Shown in pieces: positions 1-10,879 of a stretch of DNA of 64,000 nt. The DNA lies in the NCBI GenBank assembly GCA_963969495.1, contig OZ018323.1, forward strand, positions 69,589,920 through 69,653,919, written 5' to 3'. The stretch comes from Ceratothoa steindachneri. Taxonomy: Eukaryota; Arthropoda; Malacostraca; Isopoda; Cymothoidae. The notes under the pieces are model-generated. The model saw nothing but the letters and a program-made list of their open reading frames with translations. It had not been told where the DNA came from and did not search any database. The position numbers and the translations under genes were made by a program. The stretch's first letter is position 1, and each line of letters begins with the position of its first letter.

Positions 1-420
1 GGTACCTTTCAACGTTACCTCTCTAATCTAAACATTACGTTTATTACCTGAAAACCATATTACCTCTGGATCCTGAAAACCACGTTACCTTTTTTATCTG
101 AAAACCACGTTAACTTTCAATCCTGAAACCTACGTTACCTTTCTTATCCACAAACCATGTTACCTTTCTTACCCCCAAACCACGTTACCATTCTTATCTG
201 AAGACCTCGTTACCTTTCTACTCAGAAAAAGAAACTACCATACAAAATTAACTTTCTTACATTAATAACCCGTTAGTTTTCAACGTTATCTTTCGACCCA
301 ATCAACCACGCTATCTTTCTTACCCGAAGACCTCGTTACCTTTCGATCGTGAATACCACTTAACCTTTCAACTATAGCACTTTCCCTCCTGAATGCCACA
401 CTCCCTTTACGCATTAGCTT
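1..420. repeat. Degenerate tandem repeat, ~28-30 bp unit
   Basis: The stretch repeats variants of 'cacgttacctttcttat' followed by 'ctgaaaac' about every 28-30 bases, with many substitutions and small indels. It is an old, diverged array that enters from the left edge of the window. No coding signal is seen. Confidence 0.75.
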
Positions 421-1253
421 CCTTACCTTAAGAGAATGGTTCTATAGTGACCGGGTGATAATATAAACAACGCCATTATCCATTTTACTTGTAATCCACT
501 GAGTGATAACAAACAAAATTACTCTTTGAAATGTTATTAAAAGTAACTCTATTCTTAAGCTTGTAAAGAAAAACAATATATTAATTTTAAACATTAAAAG
601 TAAAGGCAGACAAAATTAAGAGTAGTATATCTTCCTTCTTCCTTCTTCCTTCTTCCTTCTTCCTCCTCCCTCCTCCCTCCTCCCTCCTCCCTCCCACGAA
701 GAGACCATTCCAACTCAAGCGGATTGGCGAAGAACAATTTCGGAAGATGCGCGAGGTACAAATAGAATCCGTGTCTTCGCAGATATCTGTATTAGTCATA
801 AAGTTATATGGTAGGAAAAGTATGCAGGCTTAACCTGGTTTCATATTTCTTGTACTGAAAGCCCAACGTTAATAGTCGAATTCAGACGATCAGTTTTCTG
901 AGGAAAAGTTTCCCTAGATCAAGTGTAGAGATTGTGTCGGCTCTTAACCGAATATCTCCAGTTGGAACCAAATCTTTCAATAAAAACGCCATCCTCGCAT
1001 CCATGAAGAATGCTAATGAAGACGTTTGGCGGATTGGGTTGAAAGAGAGGTTCTTATGAACTAAAGGATCATTTTAGTTCTTACGTATTTTTTAAAGAAC
1101 CAGAGTAAACGTCTTATACAGGATATGGTATCCTGTCACAACGCGTTCAACGTCTTTTGCACGATATGGCCGAATTCTTACCTGAAAAAAAGTTGCATTA
1201 GACGAGGTACTTCTTGGGAACAAAGTGATTTATGAAACTCTACCTGAAGGATC
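421..1253. other. Unassigned sequence with a polypyrimidine microsatellite
   Basis: I recognise no gene here. Bases 630-690 are a pure-pyrimidine tract, (TTCC)n grading into (CTCC)n. The remainder is unique-looking, AT-rich sequence. Confidence 0.5.
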
Positions 1254-1439
1254 TAATAATAATAATAATAATGATAATAATAATAATGATATTTATATAG
1301 CGCCTTTATCACCAGTCAATGAGGTGACATTGTTTCAGAGGCACTGATTTAACATACAATGTAGAAACAGGCACAATTCTAGTTCCAAGTTGCCACAATA
1401 TAACTTAATAAAAAATGCTTTCATAACCTATAATCAAGC

Positions 1440-4310
1440 GATATAGTTTTTGTAGGTTGGTCATATGCCAAGAGAAAAAGAAATGCGTTTTTAGCCTCCT
1501 TTTTTAAAGATATCAACCGAGGAAGCATTCTTTATATAAAATGGCAATTCATTGTAGTATTTAGGAGCAATATAAGAAAAATCTTTATAACAGCAGGAGT
1601 TTCCCCTCTCTACATGAGGAACAGTCAGATAAGTAGGATCGTCTGAAGCCCTAATGGTCATATTACAGTCTGAAGAATAATTATTGACAAGTAGTTCACG
1701 AATGTAGGAAGGTTCTCCAAATTTAAGAGCCTTGTATGTTAGTAATCAATTTTGAGCTTGATGCGTGCCAATATAAACAACCAATGCAGATCAAACAAAT
1801 ATAAAGAAGTACTGGTACCAGGTGGCAGATTAAACACCAATCTAGAAGATCTATTGAGGAGTGACTGTAATCTTTTTAATTTTTGCTTTGGCAGATTAAC
1901 AAATAATTAATTACAATAATCAATATGAGAGAACACAAAAGTACGCAACAAAATAATAGTAGTTTTCTGATCAAGGTATTTAGTAAGCATTGAAATTCTC
2001 CTCAGATGGTAATTGCAAACCTTAATTATATGATTAAAATGGCTACTGAATGAGAGTTTGCAATCAAAGACAATGCCAAGATGACTAAGTTTGAGTAATG
2101 AAAAAAGCTCACACTATCTATCAAAGTGATCTCAACCGGGAGAAGATATTGAGTTTTATCCTTACAAAAAAATATAAGTTCAGTTTTACCTTCATTAAGT
2201 ATTCATTTTCTTCCTTGCATCCACAATTTGAAATCGAGAAGAAGTACATTTATTTTAGATACTGAAGAAGAGAGATTAGTAACGGGGAAATAGATTTGCA
2301 CATCATCAGCATAAAGGTGATAACTAACTCCATGTGTATTCATAATATTTATAAGTTCAGAAGTATAAAAAGAAAATATCACGGGATCCAGCACTGAGCC
2401 TTGTGGTACACCATACTTCAACTCCAAAGGAGATGACAATGAGTTACGAGTATTTAGAGAGACCATTTGTGTACGTCCTTCCAGGTATGATTTAAAAAGA
2501 CTAAGTACTTTGCCCTTAATTCCAGCTTTAGCTAGATCCATTAAAGTAATGTATGGTCAATAGTATCAAATGCAGCACTTAAATCCAGAAAAACACGCAT
2601 AGATAATTTATGATTTTGAAAGTTGTATAAAAGGTCCTTATAAATACAACACAATGCAGTTTCTGTTGGGTGGTTTCGTCTATAAACAGATTGAAACATT
2701 GGTATATAATTATTAATAGTTAAGTGAGGGGTTAACTGAGATGCAATTGTTTTTTCAATGACTTTGGAATAAAAAGATAAGCGTGATATTGGACGGTATT
2801 TATTTAACTCATCATTATTTAATGATAGCTTTTTTAATAAGGGTTTCACAACAGATATATTTTCAAATTGTGGAAACACACCAGAAGAAAAGCATTTATT
2901 TATTATTTCTGTAAAGAAGGGAATAAGATGCTTTATAACACTTGATAATTTTGAGAAGTTGAATGTGTCAACTTCACAGAAGGTTTTATTAATAGAGTTT
3001 AATATAATAGTAGTCTCTGATACAGAAATTGCAGTAAACTCATTTAGTTCAGCAGTACCAGTAGCGGGATTTGACATATAATTATAGTATATATCAGAAT
3101 ATTCATTAGTGGTAAATGTATTATCATATTCATCACGAATATTTTGAATTTTCTTTATAAAAAACTCATTAACACTGTGGGCAGAATGAACATCAGAAAA
3201 TTGAGGTTGATTCCTCCCTAATAGTCCATTTAAGACTAACCAAAGCTTGGACTGGTTGGAATTACAAGATAGAATTTTATTCTTAAAATATTGTTTTTTA
3301 CAATGACTAATTTTCAGAACAACTCTGCTGTTCATCTTAGTGAATTCTTGTCGTGCCTGGGCTGTTTTTAACCTGTGCCATTTGCGCTCAGCTTGACGAC
3401 GTTTTCTACGTAAATGTGCAATGTCAGAGTTAAACCAAGGGCTTTCCTTTTTAGCACGGATTACCTTAGTCAGTAATGGGCAGTGTTTGTCTGATAAATC
3501 AGAAAGTTTCTGATTAAAATCTGAAACTAAATTATGAATACTAAGATCATAATTTTGAGATAGGGTTATGGCAGAGAAATCATTCTGCAACTGATTTTCA
3601 TCAACATTAGCATAAAATCTAAATTTAATTGATTTAACTTTTGATTTAATTTTTGGAGGAACATAAAAACAAAATCTAATCAAGGCATGATCAGTAAACA
3701 GTGTGTTTATCGGATGAATTGACATATTTAGAATTTTACTTGAAGAGTTCTGAACTACTAGATCAAGCACATGGCCCCCAATGTGGGTTGGTGTTTCTAC
3801 TACATTATAACAATTATTAGAATTTAAGATTTTAATAAACTAGCTTGAGTAGGGTTTGCCATTAGGATGATCCATCCAGTAATTAAAGTCTCCACACAGA
3901 ATAAGGTTGAGAAGACTGCTCAGATCACCTAAACAATCATTAAATTGATCTAGGAATTGTGAATTTGTTCCATAGTTATCTGAACGGTACATTACAGCCA
4001 CATTAATAGATTGATTTGGGGACTGAAAAGAATATACCAAGATTTGGTATGAATCAGTATTGCAAAATTGTAAAAGTCTTTTAGAATTATGGAGACATTT
4101 TTGAAAAATAAGTGCAACACCACCGCCACAACCATTTGCATTCTCTGACTGAGGAGAATGTACAAAAGTATAATTGTGAACTGAGGCAGCATTAATAAGG
4201 TCTTTATCTGCTTCATGCGTCCAAGATTCAGAGATCAGGAGAAGATCAAGGGAGTATTCCATCAATAGTTCACAAACATATGACATTTTATTCCGGATTG
4301 ACCTGATAAT
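1440..4310 (-). pseudogene. LINE ORF2: APE endonuclease + reverse transcriptase, frameshifted
   Basis: The protein would nick target DNA and reverse-transcribe its own RNA at the nick. From the N-terminus: the endonuclease start 'RSIRNKM' is near 4280; the ISESWT motif near 4210 and 'ILCGDFNYW' near 3890 are APE motifs; a linker follows. The RT begins around 2860 with 'YRPIS' and 'FLDLSAAFDTIDH' near 2560-2600. The next frame holds 'GVPQGS' near 2400 and the catalytic 'YADDVQIYF' near 2300. A C-terminal 'YNELPFYIK' segment, typical of CR1/L2 ORF2, lies near 1530. The reading frame breaks between endonuclease and linker (~3780-3840), inside the RT palm (~2540) and again near 1500. The copy is therefore dead. 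The RT family assignment is firm. Confidence 0.9.
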
Positions 4311-4418
4311 TAATTATCCACAATTTAACATATATAGAGGTTTAAAATTAATGTTTGGGTTTTTATACTGAGTAGCATGGTAAGGAGAATTATTATTCTT
4401 ACCATATCTTCTTACTGG

Positions 4419-5600
4419 TTATTTTAATGACTGACTAACAGACTCATTAATAGCTTGTTGTAAAACTTTAATTCCCCATTTATTTAGATGAACACCATCT
4501 TTGGTAAATAGTTTATTTCTATAAAGAAATCTATCCCATAAGTTTATGTAGGTTATACCAAATTCCTTGGAGATATACTGTAATTGAAGGTTGATATCAC
4601 ATGCGGAAGAATACCAGGAATTATTTTGGTATAGTTTAGGGAGAATACTAGTAATAAAAGAGGGCTTATCACTTGTCTTCAACAGTGAGAATATATCCTT
4701 ATAATTATTAATTAAATCACTAGATGATTTGTGACTGATATCATTCTCTCCAATATGTACTATAGCAACTTTTCTAGAGTCATTCAAAATACCAGAATTT
4801 GAGTTTTTCAGAACTTTTAGAATTTGCTCGGAGTCTGCACCTGGGTAGCAGTAGAAGATGCTACCTTTATTTAATTTAGAACCAAAGCCTCTAACTTGAG
4901 AATCAACAATAATTTGAATTGATTTTTTGTGAGATTGGGATAGATTTGGGGTACATATAACTTAGGGTCTATACCATCATCTTTAGGGATTATTTCAATT
5001 TAGTTATTGTCATTATTTACTTTAACAATTTTTCTCCTTCTATTGTTATAATTAATTATTGGAGGTATTGGCTTGTGAGATCAATGATTTGCCAAGTCAT
5101 TTTGGTGTTTAGACTCTAAGATAAGTTATTCATAGGGTTCCAAAAATCTTTCAAATTCATATAGTACAGAGAATCTTGTACAGTTTCATTACTGTGCCAG
5201 TATTAGGAACTATTTTCCAATCATATTTTGAATTGTGATTGGCTGGATGGGGATCATTTTGCTTCATAGTGCAATTATTACTATAATTGTGATAATTATT
5301 ATCATAATCAGTTTGGTGCAACATTGGCTCTTTACTACAACTAAGGTTTGAAGTTAAGTTGCTTTGAAGCCATCGTTTTATTTCGTCATTACATAGAGCA
5401 CAAATCCAATAGATATTCAGTTTTGGTTGAATAGTAATTAAACTATTACAAATATAATCAGGCAATTCTAAACATATGGCATGAAACCAGTCCTAACCGC
5501 TATCACGTGTAACCTTTATATTACTTTCAGTTACTTCTTTTTTACACACTTTGCAATCAGAGTCAGAACTCACTTTTAACTTACTGGGTCTAAGTTGAGG
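4419..5600 (-). pseudogene. LINE ORF1: PHD-like zinc finger + SGNH esterase, broken
   Basis: On the minus strand around 5590-5380 the Cys/His pattern is CKVC, then DWFHAIC, then YWICALC. This is a PHD-type finger, interrupted by an in-frame TAG just before the DWFH motif. Further down, 'IIVDSQVRGFG' near 4900, 'VHIGENDI' near 4750 and 'TKDGVHLNKWG' near 4480 are the serine, Asn and Asp-His blocks of an SGNH hydrolase. PHD plus esterase ORF1 proteins are known from CR1/L2 LINEs, where they are thought to bind RNA or membranes; the role is unproven. The region between about 4790 and 5157 is out of frame. All three esterase blocks look intact even though the gene is not. Confidence 0.82.
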
Positions 5601-5649
5601 AGAGCCACAAATAGGTTTAAAAAGAGGCTAAGCTGACCCAATTGAGGCC

Positions 5650-5945
5650 AGGCAGCTGAACACCCTTTTCACTGGTCATAAGGCCGGTTAGCAAGGCCTA
5701 TGTCAAAGTTTTTGAAAGATATCATTCCTCTGTCACGTTTGAAAAATATCAGGCCTATATTAAGTATTTAAAATATCAAGCCTATGTCAAATATTTAAAA
5801 GTATAAAAAATTTCAGGCCTATTTCAAGTTTTAAAAATATCAGGCCCATGTCAAGTATTTAAAATTTCAGGCCTAAGTCAAGTATTTAAAATTTCAGGCC
5901 TATGTCAAGTATTTAAGTATTTAAAATATCAGGCCTATGCAAGGT
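5650..5945. repeat. Tandem repeat, ~28-bp unit
   Basis: Eight or more copies of 'ttcaggcctatgtcaagtat' followed by 'ttaaaa', diverging outwards. The array borders the 5' end of the LINE and is distinct from the array to its right. Confidence 0.85.
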
Positions 5946-6379
5946 ACAATGTTAGTATACGATTGATGGATCCGAATAGCAAATCAATCAAAAAATCAGG
6001 GTGAAGTATATGATTGAAGGACACAAATGACGAATCAAGGAAACGATTCAGGTGAATCATACGATTTAAGGATCCAAGCGGAAAATCGAAAATCCAATGA
6101 AAAAGGATCCGGAAAAATGTACGATGGAAGGATTAATGTGGCAAAAAAGGAAGATCCATATTAATCATACAACTGAAGGATCCGAGTGATAACTCAAACA
6201 AAGGTTCCAGGCGAAATATACGATTGAAGGATCACAGTGACAAATCAAATGAATGATCGAGGCTATTGAATAACAGGAATTACGGATATAATAATAAGGC
6301 CAATTAAAGTCTACGACTAATGGATCCGAGAGACAAATCAAATGCAGGATCCATGCAAAGTATAGGATCAAGGGCTTAA
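5946..6379. repeat. Degenerate repeat related to the 51/54-bp array
   Basis: Poorly conserved units of roughly 50-60 bases contain 'tatacgattgaaggatcc' and 'aaatcaa'. They share the 'ggatccga' and 'aaatcaaa' words with the homogenised array at 6380-7330. This looks like the old, unhomogenised edge of the same satellite. Confidence 0.65.
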
Positions 6380-7330
6380 ATGATGAACTCAAAAACGCAC
6401 CCAAACAAATTATACAATATACAGATCCGAAGGCTGAATCAAACGAGTGTTCAAGACAAATTATACAATAAAAAGATCCGAAGGCTGAATCAAACGAGTG
6501 TTCAAGACAAATTATACAATAAAAAGATCCGAAGGCTGAATCAAACGAGTGTTCGAGACAAATTATACACTAAAAAGATCCGAAGGCTGAAAAATCAAAC
6601 GAGGGTTCAAGACAAATTATACAATAAAAAGATCCGAAGGCTGAAAAATCAAACGAGGGTTCAAGACAAATTATACACTAAAAAGATCCGAAGGCTGAAA
6701 AATCAAACGAGTGTTCAAGACAAATTATACAATAAAAAGATCCGAAGGCTGAATAATCAAACGAGTGTTCAAGATAAATTATACAATAAAAAGATCCGAA
6801 GGCTGAAAAATCAAACGAGGGTTCAAGACAAATTATACAATAAAAAGATCCGAAGGCTGAAAAATCAAACGAGGGTTCAAGACAAATTATACAATAAAAA
6901 GATCCGAAGGCTGAAAAATCAAACGAGTGTTCAAGACAAATTATACAATAAAAAGATCCGAAGGCTGAAAAATCAAACGAGGGTTCAAGACAAATTATAC
7001 AATAAAAAGATCCGAAGGCTGAAAAATCAAACGAGGGTTCAAGACAAATTATACAATAAAAAGATCCGAAGGCTGAAAAATCAAACGAGTGTTCAAGACA
7101 AATTATACAATAAAAAGATCCGAAGGCTGAATCAAACGAGTGTTCAAGACAAATTATACAATAAAAAGATCCGAAGGCTGAAAAATCAAACGAGGGTTCA
7201 AGACAAATTATACAATAAAAAGATCCGAAGGCTGAATAATCAAACGAGGGTTCAAGACAAATTATACAATAAAAAGATTCGAAGGCTGAATCAAACAATG
7301 GTTCCAGACAAATTGTACGAATAAAAGATA
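6380..7330. repeat. Minisatellite with 51- and 54-bp units and a 162-bp higher-order pattern
   Basis: About 17 units of 'aaaaagatccgaaggctgaa' + 'tcaaacgagtgttcaag' + 'acaaattatacaat'. Units differ by a 3-bp insertion (gctgaaaaatc versus gctgaatc) and by gtg versus ggg in 'acgagNgttc'. Because both lengths are multiples of three, a 314-codon frame stays open on the plus strand (unit DKLYNKKIRRLKNQTRVQ) and a 206-codon frame on the minus strand. In the central units the ggg/ggg/gtg order recurs every three units (162 bp), so unequal exchange copied trimers. I regard the open frames as a by-product of unit length, not as genes. Confidence 0.92.
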
Positions 7331-7361
7331 CGATTCAGGAATTAAACGAAAGGTTTTGATC

Positions 7362-7369
7362 CGATATAT
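7362..7369. repeat. Left 8-bp target-site duplication of hAT element 1
   Basis: CGATATAT immediately precedes the left terminal inverted repeat and is repeated exactly at 10374-10381. Confidence 0.93.
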
Positions 7370-10300
7370 CAGGGGTCGGGTAACATTTTTGGGTGTTACC
7401 CCCAAAGAATTTGTAGTAAAATGAATTTACCCCTGACTTTGAAGTACTCTGGGGAACAAACCAATTTACTTATAAAAATCATGGCTAATAAAGACACAAA
7501 AAAATTATATTGGGATAATGTTTAATTTTTTATTTTATCTATCATTTGGAAATAAAAGTCCGTCTTTTTGGCATGGAAATAGCACACAAGAAAAAATTGT
7601 AGGAAATTATATATTTATAAATAGAAATAACAGTTATTTTTTAGCATTACATGGCACACAAGCAAAATTATTGACTATGTCCCTATCATGTATTTAAAAT
7701 TCGTACAAAAACAAAAATAGGAAAATGTTATTGAATCCACTATTATGGGGAAAAAATGTTTACCCTTTCTAGCATGAGAATGGTACACAAATAAAACTAA
7801 TGAAAAAATTATTGAAAACTTGAATATATCAGCTCCCTCAGGCTTTGGAAAAATGATACTGTTTCATCTTTGATATAACAATTCCAATATCGGGGATTTT
7901 TGATGTCAGTGCTACTTTGATGCTGTCTTCAGGATCCAACTGGCTTCTGCATTTTGTTTTTAGATTTACAAGGGTAGGAAAACCTTGTTCACAAAGGTAG
8001 GTTGTTGCTAAAGGTAGCAGCATTTTAGTTGCTTCCAAATGTGCAGTTTTATAATCCTTTGCAGCTTTTGACATCCAAAAACTTGAGAGTTCATCCTTTG
8101 TCTCAAATTCCATGCTTGTTTCACCGTTGGAACGCAGTTCAATAAGCTCTTCTGCCAATCCTTAAGGCTCTTCAGGCAAATCAGCCAGTTCACATTTGAA
8201 GCGATTTACAACCCAGCTGACAGTATGTGAATCAAGCTCTGGAAAGTAGTCACAGAACCTATTCCTAAGTTTGGTCAGCTGCCTAGTTACTGATTCCTTC
8301 ATGTCACTAAGACTGCAGTCTTAACGTTCTTCCAAAAACTCTGCCAGGTCGAAAGACAGCAATCTTATTAGCATTTACTTTTTGGTTCCAATACTGAAGC
8401 TTTGATACAAATGCTGAAATTTTTTCCCTTGCTAAGATGAGGTTGATTTTCTTTCCTTGCTATTCCTTGTTCAGCATATTTACATGCCCCAAAATGTCAG
8501 CTAAGTATGCAAAAAGAGCTAGCCAGGTTGATTTCTTGAACTTCTCTGCAAGTGTGTGTTTTTGGTCCGTCAGAAATAATTCAAGTTCGGTTTTAAGAGC
8601 CCACACTCAATTCAGGACATTTCCACGTGAAAGCCACCTCACTTCCGTATGGAAAAGAAGCGTTGAATATTCAGCCTCTCCATCCTCACATAAATCACGA
8701 AACATATTCGTGTTTAGTGCATGCCATTTTGCAACATTGACAATCTTAATTACATCATTCAACACAGCTTCCACTTCTGGTTCCAAATCCTTCACAACTA
8801 ATGCCTGGCGATGTATCATACAATGGATGACCTGGATATTTGGATTCTGTTGTTTGGCCAAAACCACAAAACCAGTGACGTGACCAAGCATGGCAGGATC
8901 TCCATCAACTGATACTGCAATACAATCTTTCCACTTTAAATCAACACTTTGTTTTTTGAAGTATGCATCAACCTTAATGAACACATCAACTCAAGAGGAG
9001 AACATAGCAACATTTCTTCTTCAATTTCATCAGAACCCCTGTATCGAACGTATACCATCAGCTGCGAATTACTACTGACATCTGTAGTCTCATCAAGTTG
9101 AATGGCAAACTCTTCTCTCTTTTTACAGAAGAAATCACGTGTTCTCTCACATTTTCTGCCAAAATTAAAATTCTTTTTTTAATAACTCTTGCAGACAAAG
9201 GCACTGTATTCAGTTGTTTAGCTACTTTCTGCCTACACATTATTTCTGCCATTTTCACAGCCGCCGATTTGATTAAGTCTTCACCGATAGTATGTGGTTT
9301 GTTGTTTCGAGCAACCAACCATTCCACTTCAAAACTAGCTATTGCTGCTGAACGTTGGTCAAACGTTGCACACTTTTTATTTTCCAATCTCTGTCATTTG
9401 ACTGTTTTTTTTTCCAGATTCTCAAAGTATTCTCGTGGTTTGCAAGACATACATGATTGAACCTTGTCCAAGTGTTTCTTCAGTTGATTCTTTTTGAAAG
9501 ACTCGGCAGTCAGTACTTTCATACAGACAACATATTGAGGTTTCATTTTTCCTTTGTCCTCTATTTCTGTGAAGCCATAATTAAGGAACTCTGCCTGATA
9601 TGTCCTTTTCCTTGCTGATGCCATCTGAAAATGAAAGACAAATCTATCACTTTTTTAAGCTCTTTTGATTTCTATTTTTTAAAAATAAAAATTATTTAGT
9701 GACGAATTTAAGAGTTTAAATTAAAACTTTAAAATAACAACATAAAATCAAACCACAACTCACAACCATAAAAATTCAAACAATAAGACTTAAAAAGAGT
9801 GAGCATTACATCTTTAGGGGCTGCATGAAATCTTCTTAAATAGAGTTAAACTCGTTAAAAACTTACTTTTATTATAAAATAATTCATTAAAATAAAAATA
9901 AATAAAAAATATAATAGTTATCCCTAAAAAAGTGAGAAATTGGCAACTAAATAGATGATAGGACAATTAGGCCCCTTACAAATAAACTAAAATATCCTAA
10001 AGTCTAAACTAATCTTATATTTATATATTTAACTTTTGTTGAATTTTAATCATAAAAGTCTATACAAAAACGTAAATATTATAGATTATATGATAACTCA
10101 CCTTATGTAAATAATTATTATATCACTTGATCAGCTCTACTAATTCATCAACTACTCTAAAAGAGGCATGTTCAAAACATGGCAAAATACCACTTGATTA
10201 GGAGAAATGTTGCAAGATTTTACCGAAAAATAGAAGAAAGGCTCCTCGATGCATTCTTTTTCTCCAACTTTCATATTCGTTTCACTCACTTAGCACATCC

Positions 10301-10373
10301 ATTACCCCCCTCCCCCCTCCATTTTTATGAATTACTCCATTTGGGGTAATTCACCCCTGTTCCCCGACCACTG
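7370..10373 (-). mobile_element. hAT DNA transposon 1 (ZBED5/Charlie-like), 3004 bp, complete ends
   Basis: The ends are CAGGGGTCGGGTAAC on the left and, read inward on the minus strand, CAGTGGTCGGGGAAC on the right (13 of 15 match). A perfect 8-bp duplication, CGATATAT, flanks the element, as expected for hAT. The transposase is on the minus strand. The insertion lies in a unit of the neighbouring satellite: '...gatccgatatat' on the left continues as 'aaatcaaacgaagg' on the right. The intact duplication points to a fairly recent insertion, although the transposase is broken. Confidence 0.95.
7838..9624 (-). pseudogene. hAT transposase (ZBED5/FAM200-like), frameshifted
   Basis: The transposase cuts and rejoins DNA at the hAT ends. 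Minus-strand order: start codon near 9624 with 'KRTYQAEFLNYGFTEIE'; a BED-type finger region 'YVVCMKVL' and 'KKHLDKV' near 9480-9540; 'NNKPHTIGEDLIKSAA' near 9290; the first catalytic block 'FAIQLDETTDVS' near 9080, in a shifted frame; '[10 protein letters not shown]' near 8800; '[14 protein letters not shown]' near 8620; and the dimerisation region 'LATTYLCEQGFPTLVNLK' near 7980. In the finger, the first Cys reads Tyr and the last His reads Gln, so zinc binding is probably lost. Frames change near 9090, 8990 and 8600, and there is an in-frame stop near 8160. The family is the one domesticated as ZBED5/FAM200 in vertebrates. Confidence 0.9.
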
Positions 10374-10470
10374 CGATATATAAATCAAACGAAGGATACA
10401 GGCAAAGTATACTAATCGAGGATCCGACTAATGAATCATCCCTCTCTTGATTCCTGCATTTGTAGCAGGA
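10374..10470. repeat. Right target duplication of hAT 1 and remainder of the satellite
   Basis: 10374-10381 is the second CGATATAT. 'aaatcaaacgaagg' and 'gaggatccgactaatgaatca' then continue the satellite seen left of the element. Confidence 0.8.
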
Positions 10471-10879
10471 TTCAGAAATGAAAAGGAAAGAAAAACGGAG
10501 CCGAGCTCAGCACAAGCGTTCTTCATACTTACGCAACGCGTCAAGTAGTAAACTCCTTACATCGCTCGAGATATGCATCGCACGTATTGAAAATACCAAA
10601 GGATTTTTTTTACAGGGATTTACAAAATAAAATTTGGATGGATTTACATCAGATATGCAGAATAACACATACACTACATAAAATGAGAAGCCCACAAAGG
10701 GGTGTAGGGTGACCATGGGCAGGCATGTTGCAGCTCATATCTGGAAATTGCGTACCCTCAGGGCCCCGATGAGTGCATGAAAATCTGCGCCTATACCTCT
10801 TCCATCCATACCAGTTTCTTGTCAGGTATTTGCTTACAAGCACTTTGCCAAAGATGCCCCTGTTGGTTTCGCTGTAATT

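Larger units (their letters stand above)
1254..5640 (-). mobile_element. CR1/L2-type LINE, degenerate, ~4.4 kb
   Basis: Read on the minus strand, this is a non-LTR retrotransposon with two ORFs followed by a 3' end of the form GGCGCTATATAAATATCATT and a (TTA)n tail. That tail lies at 1254-1300 and is typical of L2/CR1-group LINEs in invertebrates. ORF1 carries a PHD-like zinc finger and an SGNH esterase. ORF2 carries an APE endonuclease and a reverse transcriptase. The element is nearly full length but frameshifted in several places. The 5' boundary is placed where the next tandem array begins, and I could not define a target duplication. The clade call (CR1 versus L2) rests on domain content and the 3' tail. 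Confidence 0.88.

Noticed and set aside
6380..7324. 314-codon plus-strand frame as a repetitive protein gene
   Set aside because: It exists only because the satellite unit is a multiple of three and lacks stop codons. The opposite strand is open too, there is no start context or unique sequence, and the same satellite continues as non-coding on both sides.
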